64,000 bases of DNA, from positions 187,580 to 251,579 of the forward strand of contig NZ_JADMUF010000002.1 of NCBI RefSeq assembly GCF_015546965.1. The letters run 5' to 3'. Positions 26,894-35,902 of this stretch are shown in pieces; position 1 is the first letter of the stretch, and each line of letters opens with the position of its first letter. The notes beneath the pieces are model-generated. The model was not told the DNA's origin and ran no database searches. It saw nothing but the letters and a program-made list of their open reading frames with translations. The translations under genes and the position numbers were made by a program. Source of the DNA: Collinsella aerofaciens. Lineage in GTDB: Bacteria; Actinomycetota; Coriobacteriia; Coriobacteriales; Coriobacteriaceae.

Positions 26894-28255
26894 ATGGATA
26901 CTGTTCTGAGCGTTCTCTCATCGGTCTTTTGGGGCCTGCTGATGCTTTCCGTCCTCGTGTTTTTGCACGAGGGCGGCCACTTTTTGGCGGCGCGTGCCTG
27001 CGGCGTCCGGGTGACTGAGTTCTTTTTGGGTCTGCCGTGTCGCTTTGATATCCACCACACGTCTCGTCGTATCGGCACCAAGTTTGGCGTGACCCCACTG
27101 TTGCTGGGTGGGTATGCTGCCATCTGTGGCATGGATCCGACCGATGTCTCGTGTGCCGATCGCGTGCTTGCTGCCGTCTATCGCCACGGCCGTGTGACGG
27201 TGGCCGATCTTGCCGTCGAACTCGAGCTGTCCGAGGAGGATGTGCTCGAGGCCTGTGCTTTGCTGTTGGGCTGGGGCTCCATCGCTCCCTGGTATGAAGA
27301 AGGAGAAAAACCTTCGCCCAGTTACTATCCCACCAAGTACCAGACCCTGCCGCGTGATGCGGCGGGTTATACCACCTTTGATGGCCGTCGGTTCGATCGC
27401 GAGCACGCGACTGCCGAGGGCGATGTATGGGAGCTGCCGTGCGGCGAGGCCGAATTCCTTGCACGCGAGCGCTCGCACACCTATTTGGGCCAGGGCTTTG
27501 TCAAGCGTGCCTTTATGCTGCTTGCGGGCATTATCGTCAATATCCTGACGGGCTTTTTGCTCCTTATGAGCATCTATTCCATCGCGGGTGTCACGGTGCC
27601 GGTGGATACCAATGTTATCGGCCAGGTTGACGAAGGCTCGATTGCCGCCGCGGCGGGAATCGAGGGCGGCGATGCGATCCTTTCGGTCGACGGAGTATCG
27701 TGCTCTACCTGGATGGACGTTTACGATGCCATCGGTAAGGCTGCCGGTAAGGACGATATCGCCATCGAGTACGAGCGTGACGGTAAACAGCATACGACCA
27801 CGGTTGCGCTCAAAGAGGACGAGCGTCTGGGTGTGTATGCCTCTACGCAGGTGGTCCGTTTAGACCCCATCACGTCGGCTCGCCTGTCGTTCTCCTATGT
27901 CGTGCAGACAGCGGAGGGTGTGATGCGCCTGCTCCAGCCGCAACATACGATGGAGATTCTCGATCAGTCCTCTTCGATCGTGGGTATTAGCGTTATGTCC
28001 TCACAGGCTGCTGCTGCCGGCCCTGCCACGTTCCTTTCGTTTGCCGCCCTCATTTCGTTCTCGCTTGGCTTTATGAACCTGCTGCCCATCCCACCGCTCG
28101 ATGGCGGCAAGCTGGTCATCGAGATCATTCAAAAGATTGCGGGCCGCGAGCTTCCGCTCAAGGTCCAGACGATTGTGAGCTATGTGGGCATTGCGCTCTT
28201 TGCGCTGCTGTTTGTCTATATGCTTCGTTCCGACATCCTTCGATTTATTCTGTAG
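26894..28255 (+). CDS. rseP: M50 site-2 protease (RseP family) with inserted domain
   Basis: Intramembrane zinc metalloprotease. TM1 carries HEGGH (residues 25-29); TM near 190-210; a PDZ domain follows (VIGQVDEGSIAAAAGIEGGD); the C-terminal motif NLLPIPPLDGGKLV supplies the third zinc ligand. Between HEGGH and the second membrane segment lies an extra block of about 90 residues (near 85-175) whose first half reads as a winged helix (RVTVADLAVELELSEEDVLEAC). ATG 26894 fits the family start; TTG 26879 is also in frame. 453 aa. Confidence 0.92.
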   Translation: MDTVLSVLSSVFWGLLMLSVLVFLHEGGHFLAARACGVRVTEFFLGLPCRFDIHHTSRRIGTKFGVTPLLLGGYAAICGMDPTDVSCADRVLAAVYRHGRVTVADLAVELELSEEDVLEACALLLGWGSIAPWYEEGEKPSPSYYPTKYQTLPRDAAGYTTFDGRRFDREHATAEGDVWELPCGEAEFLARERSHTYLGQGFVKRAFMLLAGIIVNILTGFLLLMSIYSIAGVTVPVDTNVIGQVDEGSIAAAAGIEGGDAILSVDGVSCSTWMDVYDAIGKAAGKDDIAIEYERDGKQHTTTVALKEDERLGVYASTQVVRLDPITSARLSFSYVVQTAEGVMRLLQPQHTMEILDQSSSIVGISVMSSQAAAAGPATFLSFAALISFSLGFMNLLPIPPLDGGKLVIEIIQKIAGRELPLKVQTIVSYVGIALFALLFVYMLRSDILRFIL

Positions 28256-28268
28256 GGGAGTGTTTGGA

Positions 28269-29351
28269 TTGTCTTTATCCCATCCTTTACCTCGCGAGCT
28301 GACGCGTCCCGTACATGTGGGCGGTGTGCAGATCGGTGGCGGTGCGCCGGTGGTGGTCCAATCCATGACCTGCACCGATACCGCTGATGCCCAGGTAACA
28401 CTTGCGCAAGTGTGCGCGTTGGCGCAGGCTGGCTGCGATATCGTGCGTGTGAGCGTGCCCACCGAGGCCGCGCTTGAGGGTTTCCGCACCATCTGTGCCG
28501 AGTCTCCGGTGCCAATCGTTGCCGATATCCACTTTAACCACAAGCTGGCCATTGGCGCTGTGGAGGCCGGTGCTGCCAAGCTCCGCATCAATCCCGGCAA
28601 CATTGGCGATTGGGCCAAGGTCGATGCCGTGATCGATGCCGCGGGCGCCGCTGGGTGCGCGATTCGCATTGGCGTGAATGCGGGCTCGCTTGAGCAGGAT
28701 ATCGCCGAGCGCGAAGACCTCACGCAGCCCGAAAAGCTCGTGATGTCGAGCGAGCGTTTCGTCAAGCATTTTGAAGACCGCGGCTTTACGAACATTGTGC
28801 TTTCGGCCAAGGCCCATAGCGTGCAAACGACGCTCGATACCTATCGAGCCCTGTCGCGTGAGATTCCTCACGTTCCGCTTCACTTGGGCGTAACCGAGGC
28901 GGGTACCAAGCTTCAGGGCACCATTAAGAGCTCGGTGGGCCTTGGTATTCTGCTGTCTGAGGGTATCGGTGACACCATGCGCGTCTCTCTCACGGCCGAT
29001 CCGGTTGAGGAGCCGCCGGTTGCCTGGGGTATTCTGCAGTCGCTGGGCCTGCGTCGCCGTGGCCCCGAGATTGTCTCGTGCCCCACGTGCGCCCGCTGCC
29101 AGGTTAACCTCATTCCCATCGCCGAGGAGGTCACCGAGCGGCTTAAGAACTACTCCGCGCCGCTTTCTATCGCTGTGATGGGATGTGCCGTTAATGGCCC
29201 CGGTGAGGCTTCTGATGCCGACCTGGGCGTTGCTTGCGGACGTGGTCAGGCCTTGCTCTTTTCGCATGGCCAGATCATTGGTAAAGTAGCTGAGGACCAA
29301 ATTGTCGACGCGCTTATGGCAGAGGTCGACAAACTTATTGAGGAGAAATAA
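28269..29351 (+). CDS. ispG: 4-hydroxy-3-methylbut-2-enyl diphosphate synthase
   Basis: Iron-sulfur enzyme of the MEP pathway. TIM-barrel N-terminus (VVVQSMTCTDTAD, INPGNIGD) and a C-terminal 4Fe-4S domain with cysteines in SCPTCARC and MGCAVNGPGEA. TTG 28269 is chosen because GGGGAG lies 9-10 bases upstream. 360 aa. The stop abuts the proS ATG with no gap. Confidence 0.96.
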   Translation: MSLSHPLPRELTRPVHVGGVQIGGGAPVVVQSMTCTDTADAQVTLAQVCALAQAGCDIVRVSVPTEAALEGFRTICAESPVPIVADIHFNHKLAIGAVEAGAAKLRINPGNIGDWAKVDAVIDAAGAAGCAIRIGVNAGSLEQDIAEREDLTQPEKLVMSSERFVKHFEDRGFTNIVLSAKAHSVQTTLDTYRALSREIPHVPLHLGVTEAGTKLQGTIKSSVGLGILLSEGIGDTMRVSLTADPVEEPPVAWGILQSLGLRRRGPEIVSCPTCARCQVNLIPIAEEVTERLKNYSAPLSIAVMGCAVNGPGEASDADLGVACGRGQALLFSHGQIIGKVAEDQIVDALMAEVDKLIEEK

Positions 29352-31073
29352 ATGACCCGAGCAATGTATATGTCTAAGCTCTATGCGCCGACGCTTAAAG
29401 AGGATCCGGCGGACGCTGAGCTCGCCAGCCACCGCCTGCTGCTCCGTGCCGGAATGATTCGCAAGGAGGCCGCCGGTCTGTATTCCTACCTGCCGCTCGC
29501 ATGGCGCTCGATTCGCAAGATCGAGAACATCGTGCGCGACGAGATGGATGCCGCCGGCGCCCAGGAGCTCATGATGCCCATTATGGTCGACGCTGAGCTA
29601 TGGCGCGAGTCCGGCCGCATCGACGCCTATGGCAAGGAACTCGTGCGCTTTGATGACCGCCACGGCCGCGAGTTCGTGCTGGGCCCCACCCACGAGGAGA
29701 CTGTCACCGCCCTGGTGCGCAATGAACTGCGCTCCTATAAGCAGCTTCCCGTCAACCTCTACCACATCCAGGACAAGTTCCGTGACGAGTTCCGTCCCCG
29801 CTTTGGCCTGATGCGCGGTCGCGAGTTCATCATGAAGGATGCCTACAGCTTCTCTGCCACGCAGGAGAGCCTGCAGGAGGAGTACGACAAGATGAAGCAG
29901 GCCTACGCCAACATCTGCGAGCGCTGCTACATCAAGGCCCTGCCCGTTGTTGCCGACTCCGGTGAGATCGGTGGCGATACCTCCGTCGAGTACATGGCTT
30001 TGGCCGACGCCGGCGAGGCTTCGCTCGTCTACTGCGATGAGTGCGGCTTCGCTGCCGACGATGAGGCCGCAAGCACCAAGGTCGTTGTGACCGAGGGTCC
30101 TGGCGATGGTACGCTTACCAAGGTCGAGACTCCGGGCATGGGCACCATCGAGGCCGTTTCAAAGTTCTTCGGCTTCCCCGAGAACGGCACGCGCAAGTCG
30201 CTGGCACTCATCGACGCCGAGGGCAAGCCCGTCGTGGCCATTGTCCCGGGCGATCATGAGCTCAATGACTGCAAGGCCGAGCACGTCTTTGGCAAGGGCT
30301 ATCGTATGATGACCGATGAGGAGCTCCAGACCTACGGTCTGCATAAGGGCTTTATCGGACCGGTTAACCTGCCCGAGGGCATTCGTCTGGTGTGCGACGA
30401 GAGCCTGCGCGAGTCCAAGCAGTGGGCCTGCGGTGCCAACGAGGTCGATTATCACTTTACCGGTGCCTGCCCCGAGCGCGACTTTACCGTCGACGAGTGG
30501 GCCGACTTGGTAACCGTCGTTGCCGGCGATCCCTGCCCGCACTGCGGCAAGCCGCTCTCTGCTGCTCGCGGCATCGAGGTCTCTCAGGTCTTCCAGTTGG
30601 GCACCAAGTATTCCGAGGCCATGGGTGCCACCTTTATGGACGAGGACGGCAAGGAGAAGCCGCTGATCATGGGTTGCTACGGCGTGGGCGTTTCTCGCTC
30701 GCTCGCTGCCGTCGTGGAGCAGCACAACGACGAGCACGGCATCGTCTGGCCAGTCTCCGTTGCCCCGTACGAGGTTGCGGTGATTCCGCTTGATCCCAAG
30801 AAGGAAGAGTGCGCTACCGTTTGCGACCAAATCGTCGAGGGCCTGTGCGCCGAGGGCATCGAGGTCGTCGTCGACGATCGCGATGAGCGTCCCGGCTTTA
30901 AGTTTGCCGACAACGACCTTATGGGCTTCCCGTATCAGGTGGTGCTCGGCAAGCGCGGCCTTAAGAACGGTACCGTTGAGCTCAAGGACCGTGCTACGGG
31001 CGAGCGTGAGGACGTGGCGATTGACGAGGTCGTCGCCAAGGTTGCCGAGCTTGTTAAGGCGGCCCGCCGTTAA
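29352..31073 (+). CDS. proS: proline--tRNA ligase
   Basis: Class II synthetase, bacterial type with the INS editing domain. Motif 2 region FRDEFRPRFGLMRGREFIMKD (split by position), editing domain around 225-390, and anticodon-binding domain at the C-terminus (VVVDDRDERPGFKFADNDL). 573 aa. Last gene of the pyrH operon, followed by two terminators. Confidence 0.97.
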   Translation: MTRAMYMSKLYAPTLKEDPADAELASHRLLLRAGMIRKEAAGLYSYLPLAWRSIRKIENIVRDEMDAAGAQELMMPIMVDAELWRESGRIDAYGKELVRFDDRHGREFVLGPTHEETVTALVRNELRSYKQLPVNLYHIQDKFRDEFRPRFGLMRGREFIMKDAYSFSATQESLQEEYDKMKQAYANICERCYIKALPVVADSGEIGGDTSVEYMALADAGEASLVYCDECGFAADDEAASTKVVVTEGPGDGTLTKVETPGMGTIEAVSKFFGFPENGTRKSLALIDAEGKPVVAIVPGDHELNDCKAEHVFGKGYRMMTDEELQTYGLHKGFIGPVNLPEGIRLVCDESLRESKQWACGANEVDYHFTGACPERDFTVDEWADLVTVVAGDPCPHCGKPLSAARGIEVSQVFQLGTKYSEAMGATFMDEDGKEKPLIMGCYGVGVSRSLAAVVEQHNDEHGIVWPVSVAPYEVAVIPLDPKKEECATVCDQIVEGLCAEGIEVVVDDRDERPGFKFADNDLMGFPYQVVLGKRGLKNGTVELKDRATGEREDVAIDEVVAKVAELVKAARR

Positions 31074-31103
31074 TCGACGATTTCGCTTGTAGTTCGATAT
31101 ACG

Positions 31104-31152
31104 GGACGGCCCCGCATTTCTCCAGAACGGGGGGATGCGGGGCCGTCCTTTT
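31104..31152 (+). terminator. intrinsic terminator after proS
   Basis: 14-bp stem GGACGGCCCCGCAT / ATGCGGGGCCGTCC, then TTTTAT. Confidence 0.9.
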
Positions 31153-31177
31153 ATCTTGTAGCATCCTCGATATCTAA

Positions 31178-31220
31178 AAGGAAAACCCCACAGCCCATAT
31201 GAGCTGCGGGGTTTTCCTTT
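31178..31220. terminator. second, bidirectional terminator between proS and the phosphotransferase
   Basis: 18-base arms with one mismatch: AAAGGAAAACCCCACAGC against GCTGCGGGGTTTTCCTTT. The A/T outer ends make it usable from both sides, fitting its place between convergent genes. Confidence 0.75.
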
Positions 31221-31252
31221 GTGCCTCCGATGCGAAATAAATCGCTCAGATA

Positions 31253-32017
31253 TTACTGATAATCGACGACGTCGATCCAGTTCTTCAGGAACTCATCGTT
31301 CACGTTGCGCTTACGAGCGAGCTCGGAAGCGGCGACGATGCTCGTCCACTGACGCACGACCTGCATGGGCATGTCGGCGCGGTCGCAGTAGAGCTCCAGG
31401 TAGGCCTCGGCCTGGTCCTTGCTGTTGAGGGCGAAGAGCAGGTAGGTGGTGGCAACGTCGGCAGCAGGGGAGCCCTGGGTGGCGTGTGCCCAGTCGCACA
31501 CATAGAGCTGGCCGTCGTCGCCGACGATGACGTTGGAGGGGTTGAAGTCGCCGTGGCAGACCTTGAACTCCTTGGTCATGCCGTCCAGGCGCTCCTGAAG
31601 GTTGTAGCGCGTGGTGGCATTGAGCTGATCAAGGCTGTCGATCATGCGGGCGAACTTGTCGCGTTGACGGTTGAGCAGCGGGGAGGTGTAGCCGTGGATC
31701 TCGATCTGGAGGTCGACGAACACCTCGAGGTGCTCACCAAAGCGCTGGGGCTCGGCAGTCATCTTCTCGGCAAGGGTGGTGCCCGGAACCTTCTCGGTCA
31801 CGAGCGCCCAGCCGTTGGCGTTCTCGAGCTGGGAAACCTCGAGAGCCTTGGGGCTGCGGATGCCGCACTCATTGATGCGGGCAAGATTCAAAGCCTCGTT
31901 GAACACGTCGGAGACAGGCTTGGTCTCGTTAAAGACCTTGACGATCTTGTCGCCCAGGTCGTAAACGACCTTGTTGCCACGGCGGACGAGCTCGGTCTTG
32001 GAATCGGGTAGCAGCAT
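31253..32017 (-). CDS. aminoglycoside/choline-kinase-like phosphotransferase
   Basis: APH-superfamily kinase. The catalytic loop KVCHGDFNPSNVIV gives the HxDxxxxN pattern and the metal-binding Asp is in YVCDWAHATQG. The N-terminal lobe has VYDLGDKIVKVFNE with a candidate ATP Lys. 254 aa is short for an antibiotic kinase but normal for uncharacterised family members. The substrate is unknown. It lies 88 bases downstream of adhE on the same strand, so it may be cotranscribed in part. I do not call it a resistance gene. Confidence 0.8.
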   Translation of the reverse strand: MLLPDSKTELVRRGNKVVYDLGDKIVKVFNETKPVSDVFNEALNLARINECGIRSPKALEVSQLENANGWALVTEKVPGTTLAEKMTAEPQRFGEHLEVFVDLQIEIHGYTSPLLNRQRDKFARMIDSLDQLNATTRYNLQERLDGMTKEFKVCHGDFNPSNVIVGDDGQLYVCDWAHATQGSPAADVATTYLLFALNSKDQAEAYLELYCDRADMPMQVVRQWTSIVAASELARKRNVNDEFLKNWIDVVDYQ

Positions 32018-32049
32018 GGTTGCATCCTTTCAACGATGCGATAGAAGCG

Positions 32050-32088
32050 ACGGCGGGGGTGTGTGAAACACCCGTGCACCCCCGCCGT
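32050..32088 (-). other. GC-rich hairpin between adhE and the phosphotransferase
   Basis: 12-bp stem ACGGCGGGGGTG / CACCCCCGCCGT in the 88-base gap. On the minus strand no T-tract follows, so it is more likely a partial terminator, processing site or mRNA 3'-end stabiliser for adhE than a full stop. Confidence 0.5.
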
Positions 32089-32105
32089 TAAAAACCGTGC
32101 TAAAA

Positions 32106-34754
32106 CTAGCAGACGGCGTAGTCCTGAGGCTCGCGGCCGTAGTAGGCGTCCAGGTAGAGCTCCTTGATCTCGCTCATGAGCGGGTAGCGCGGGTTAGCGC
32201 CGGTGCACTGGTCGTTGAATGCCTGCTCGGTCATCTCGTCGAGGGTGTCGAGGAAGTACTGCTCGTCAACACCGTAGTCGGCGATGGTCTTCTTGACACC
32301 GATGAAGTCCTTGAGCTCCTCGAGCTTCGTGATGAAGTTCTCGAAGACCTCCTTGTCGTCCTTGCCCTCGATGCCGCAGTACTTGGCCATCTCGGCGTAG
32401 TTGTGCAGCGCGTTGGGGTAAGGATACTGGGAGAACGTGCCCATCTTGACGGGAGCCTCGGCGGCGTTGTAGCGCATGACGCGGGTCAGGATGACGGCGT
32501 TTGCGAGGCCGTGGGGCAGGTGATGGAAGGCGCCGAGCTTGTGGGCCATGGAGTGGTTGAGGCCCAGGAAGGCGTTGGCGAAGGCCATACCGGCCATGCA
32601 GGAGGCGTTGTGCATCTCCTCGCGGGCATGCGGGTCCTTGGCGCCGTTCGTGAAGCTGGAGGGCAGGTTCTCGAAGACGAGCTTAGCAGCGCGCTCGGAG
32701 AGGCCCTTGGTGTAGTCGGAAGCCATGATGGAGACGTAGGACTCGATGGCGTGGGTCATGACGTCGATGCCGGAGGCGGCGGTCAGGCCGCGCGGGGCGG
32801 TCATGCAGTTGTCGGCGTCGACGATAGCCATGTTGGGGAGCAGCGCGTAGTCGGCGAGCGGCCACTTGATGCCGGTCTCCTTGTCGGTGATGATGGCGAA
32901 CGGCGTGCACTCGGAGCCGGTACCCGAGGAGGTCGGGACGGCGACGAAGTAGGCCTTCTTGCCCATCTCGGGGAAGGTGAAGATACGCTTGCGGATGTCC
33001 ATGAAGTCCATGGCCATGTCCTCAAACTTGCACTCGGGGTGCTCGTACATCATCCACATGATCTTGCCGGCGTCCATAGCGGAGCCACCGCCGACGGCGA
33101 TGATGACGTCCGGCTCAAAGAGAGCCATCTGCTTGGCGCCACGACGTGCGCACTGCAGCGACGGATCGGGCTCGACGTCGTAGAAGCAATCGTGGGCGAT
33201 GCCCATCTCGTCGAGCTTGGCCTCGATGGCGCGGGTGTTGCCATTCTTGAAGAGGAACTGGTCGGTGACGATGAAGGCGCGCTTCTTGCCCATGACATTG
33301 CCCAGCTCGTCGAGGGCGACGGGCGTGGAACCCTTCTTGAAGTAGACCTTCTCGGGAGCGCGGAACCACAGCATGTTCTCGCGGCGCTCGGCCACAGTCT
33401 TAACGTTGATCAAGTGCTTCACCCCAACGTTCTCGGAGACGGAGTTGCCGCCCCAGGAGCCGCAGCCCAGGGTCAGAGACGGCTTCATGCCAAAGTTGTA
33501 CAGGTCACCGATGCCGCCGTGCGAGGACGGGGTGTTGATGACGATACGGCAGGCCTTCATGACGTGCTCGAACAGGCTGATCTTCTCGGCCTGGGCGGGG
33601 TGCACGTACAGAGAGGCGGTGTGGCCCGGGCCACCGGCGAGCACCAGTTGCTCGGCCTTGTCGACGGCCTCCTGGAAGTCCTTGGCGTGGTACATGGCCA
33701 GGACCGGGGAGAGCTTCTCGTGGGAGAACTCCTCCTTGGCGGGGTCGGTGGAGGTGACCTCGGCGATCAGGATCTTGGTCTTGGCGGGAACCTCGATGCC
33801 GGCGAGCTCGGCGATCTTAGCGGCAGCCATGCCGGGGATGCGGTGATCGAGGGCGCCGTTCTTGAACATGGCGGCACGCAGGGCCTCCATCTCGGCACCC
33901 TGCTTGACGAAGTAGCAGCCGCGCTTCTGGAACTCAGCCTTAACCTGGTCATAGATAGTGTCGATGACGGTCACGGACTGCTCGGAAGCGCAGATCATGC
34001 CGTTGTCGAAGGTCTTGGAGTGGATGATGGAGTTGACGGCGAGCAGCACGTCGGCGGTGTCATCGATGACGACCGGGGTGTTACCGGCGCCAACGCCCAG
34101 GGCGGGCTTGCCCGAGGAGTAAGCGGCCTTGACCATGCCCGGGCCACCGGTGGCGAGGATGATGTCGACGTCGCGCATGACCATGTTGGTCAGCTCGATG
34201 GAGGGGACATCGACCCAGCCGATGATGCCCTCGGGGGCGCCGGCCTTGACGGCGGCGTCAAGCACGAGCTTGGCAGCGGCGATGGTGCACTTGGCGGCAG
34301 CCGGGTGCGGGGAGATGATGATGGCATTGCGGGTCTTCAGGCTGATCAGTGTCTTGAAGATCGCGGTGGAGGTGGGGTTGGTCGTCGGGATGACGGCGCC
34401 CACGATGCCGATGGGCTCGGCGATCTTGGTGATGCCGTAAGCCTCGTCGCGCTCCAGAACGCCACAGGTCTTGGTGTTCTTGTAAGCGTTGTAGATGTAC
34501 TCTGCGGCGTAGTGGTTCTTGATGACCTTGTCCTCAAGAACGCCGCGGCCGGTCTCCTCGATGGCCATCTTCGCCAACGGGATACGAGCCTTGTTGGCGG
34601 CCATGGCGGCCTCATAGAAGATCTTGTCGACCTGCTCCTGCGTGTACGTAGCAAAAAGCGCCTGGGCCTCTCGCATCTGAGCGAGCTTAGCCTCAAGCGC
34701 CTCTACGTTGTCCACAATTGCGGGAGTAGTGTTTTCCGGTGACTTTTTCACCAT
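32106..34754 (-). CDS. adhE: bifunctional acetaldehyde-CoA/alcohol dehydrogenase
   Basis: Reduces acetyl-CoA to ethanol with two NADH; main redox outlet of many anaerobes and forms long spirosomes. N-terminal aldehyde dehydrogenase half has the catalytic Cys in NGMICASEQSV; a linker leads to the C-terminal iron-dependent alcohol dehydrogenase half, with GGGSAMDAGKIMW and metal ligands in HSMAHKLGAFHHLPHGLANA. 882 aa is full length. ATG 34754 has AAGGAG upstream. Own promoter with operator-like sites in front. Confidence 0.97.
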   Translation of the reverse strand: MVKKSPENTTPAIVDNVEALEAKLAQMREAQALFATYTQEQVDKIFYEAAMAANKARIPLAKMAIEETGRGVLEDKVIKNHYAAEYIYNAYKNTKTCGVLERDEAYGITKIAEPIGIVGAVIPTTNPTSTAIFKTLISLKTRNAIIISPHPAAAKCTIAAAKLVLDAAVKAGAPEGIIGWVDVPSIELTNMVMRDVDIILATGGPGMVKAAYSSGKPALGVGAGNTPVVIDDTADVLLAVNSIIHSKTFDNGMICASEQSVTVIDTIYDQVKAEFQKRGCYFVKQGAEMEALRAAMFKNGALDHRIPGMAAAKIAELAGIEVPAKTKILIAEVTSTDPAKEEFSHEKLSPVLAMYHAKDFQEAVDKAEQLVLAGGPGHTASLYVHPAQAEKISLFEHVMKACRIVINTPSSHGGIGDLYNFGMKPSLTLGCGSWGGNSVSENVGVKHLINVKTVAERRENMLWFRAPEKVYFKKGSTPVALDELGNVMGKKRAFIVTDQFLFKNGNTRAIEAKLDEMGIAHDCFYDVEPDPSLQCARRGAKQMALFEPDVIIAVGGGSAMDAGKIMWMMYEHPECKFEDMAMDFMDIRKRIFTFPEMGKKAYFVAVPTSSGTGSECTPFAIITDKETGIKWPLADYALLPNMAIVDADNCMTAPRGLTAASGIDVMTHAIESYVSIMASDYTKGLSERAAKLVFENLPSSFTNGAKDPHAREEMHNASCMAGMAFANAFLGLNHSMAHKLGAFHHLPHGLANAVILTRVMRYNAAEAPVKMGTFSQYPYPNALHNYAEMAKYCGIEGKDDKEVFENFITKLEELKDFIGVKKTIADYGVDEQYFLDTLDEMTEQAFNDQCTGANPRYPLMSEIKELYLDAYYGREPQDYAVC

Positions 34755-34794
34755 TTGTGTCTCCTTGCGATCGGAGATTTACCCTACGCCTTGC

Positions 34795-34803
34795 ATGATA
34801 GCA
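34795..34803 (-). promoter_or_regulatory. extended -10 promoter of adhE
   Basis: On the minus strand TG-C-TATCAT, an extended -10 element about 40 bases before the adhE ATG. There is no clear -35, which fits a need for an activator. Confidence 0.55.
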
Positions 34804-34846
34804 AGAAATAATTCGGTGAACGGTCAGATTCCTCTAAAAGGCACAC

Positions 34847-34876
34847 TAAAACGCTTCAATCAAATGAACCGTTTCA
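34847..34876 (-). promoter_or_regulatory. two LacI-family-like operator sites upstream of adhE
   Basis: TGAACCGTTTCA (34865-34876, plus) and TGAAGCGTTTTA (34858-34847, minus) both match the pattern TGAAnCGnTTnA used by many LacI/CcpA-type regulators. Together they make a 10-bp inverted repeat with one mismatch and a 6-base centre (34849-34874). They lie about 45-75 bases upstream of the -10. Confidence 0.5.
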
Positions 34877-34905
34877 ACTAAAACTATCTGCTTGCCATCG
34901 CCCCG

Positions 34906-34956
34906 CTCATTAGGGACAGACTTACATGAGTGCTTTCACTTATTTGGGACAGACAT
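34906..34956. repeat. left REP-like inverted repeat
   Basis: Its reverse complement matches the right copy at 43 of 49 positions (34908-34956), plus two more matching outer bases. Each repeat contains two GGGACAGAC units in the same direction separated by a CATGAGTG segment. Confidence 0.8.
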
Positions 34957-35084
34957 CGATTTGCCATTTTGCCGTTCTGGGCCTGTTATTGCCGCTTATT
35001 GGATATAAATAGGTTGCAGGCTCAGCATTTCGCGTTGCTTCTCTCCTTTTAGGTGTTGCCTGAACAGTTTTGAAAGGAGAGATT

Positions 35085-35861
35085 ATGCCCCGATGCGCCC
35101 GCCCCGTTTCGATCACCGGCTATTACCACGTCTTTGACCGCGGCAACTCCAAACAGATTATTTTTGAAGATGACTCCGACCGTTATCGTTTCTTATCGGA
35201 TATCTCGGACAGGTTTGCGCGCCATGAAGTGGCGGTGTTGGCTTGGTGCCTTATGGACAATCACTTCCATTTGATGGTTGATGACCCATTTGACAACCTT
35301 TCAAAGGCAATGCAGTGCGCGCTGACGGCATATGCTAAGTATTTCAATGGGAAAACGGGGAGAACGGGGCATCTGTTTAACAATCGCTATTCGCGGGTCG
35401 CGGTTGAGTCCGACATGCAGGCGGTGCAGCTGCTCGATTATATCCATCTCAATCCGGTGAAAGGTGCGATCAGCTCACTCGAGGTGTACCGTTGGTCAAG
35501 TTACAAGGCATACCAGCTGGGCTACGATCCCTTTGACATCTGTGATGCGGCCCCTATGCTCGATATTGTCGGCGGGTCTCGTCGATATTGCGAGCATCTC
35601 GAGGAAGTTGCCGGGCGCATCTGGTCAGTGGAGGTTCTTCCACGCCGGCGGATCCCCGATGAGGAGGCCTTTTCCGTTGCGCGCGAAGTCCTGCCGAGCA
35701 TAGATCCTGCGCTGCTCAAGGCCCTGCCACGCCCCGAACGCGATGCCTGCCTGCTGAGGCTCAGGCGGGCACATCTCACGGTTAAGCAAATTGCTCGTAT
35801 CACCGGTATCGGCGCCACGAGCGTGACCAAGGCAACTGCAGGCTGGAAGGATGCAGCGTGA
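35085..35861 (+). CDS. REP-associated tyrosine transposase (Y1/RAYT)
   Basis: HUH single-strand transposase of the IS200-like TnpA_REP group. The HUH motif is DNHFHLMV (His60, His62); the catalytic Tyr is residue 119 in LDYIHLNPVKG. The N-terminus ITGYYHVFDRGN is the typical opening. The last 35 residues look like a helix-turn-helix (LTVKQIARITGIGATSVTKA), seen in some family members. ATG 35085 follows GAAAGGAGAG. 258 aa, apparently intact. Confidence 0.92.
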   Translation: MPRCARPVSITGYYHVFDRGNSKQIIFEDDSDRYRFLSDISDRFARHEVAVLAWCLMDNHFHLMVDDPFDNLSKAMQCALTAYAKYFNGKTGRTGHLFNNRYSRVAVESDMQAVQLLDYIHLNPVKGAISSLEVYRWSSYKAYQLGYDPFDICDAAPMLDIVGGSRRYCEHLEEVAGRIWSVEVLPRRRIPDEEAFSVAREVLPSIDPALLKALPRPERDACLLRLRRAHLTVKQIARITGIGATSVTKATAGWKDAA

Positions 35862-35902
35862 GGCAGGGGCCGGAGCCAGTCGGTGTGCCGCTTGCGTGCG
35901 CC

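Noticed and set aside
31253-32017. Aminoglycoside resistance kinase
   Set aside because: Only the general kinase motifs are shared; length, context and lack of a mobile setting argue against a resistance gene.
32097-34742. 881-codon open frame on the plus strand across adhE
   Set aside because: Exactly antisense to adhE, with repetitive Leu/Gly/Val/Asp composition and no ribosome site or domain.
34755-34846. Rex operator in front of adhE
   Set aside because: GGTGAACGG was considered, but the TTGTGA...TCACAA palindrome is not there.
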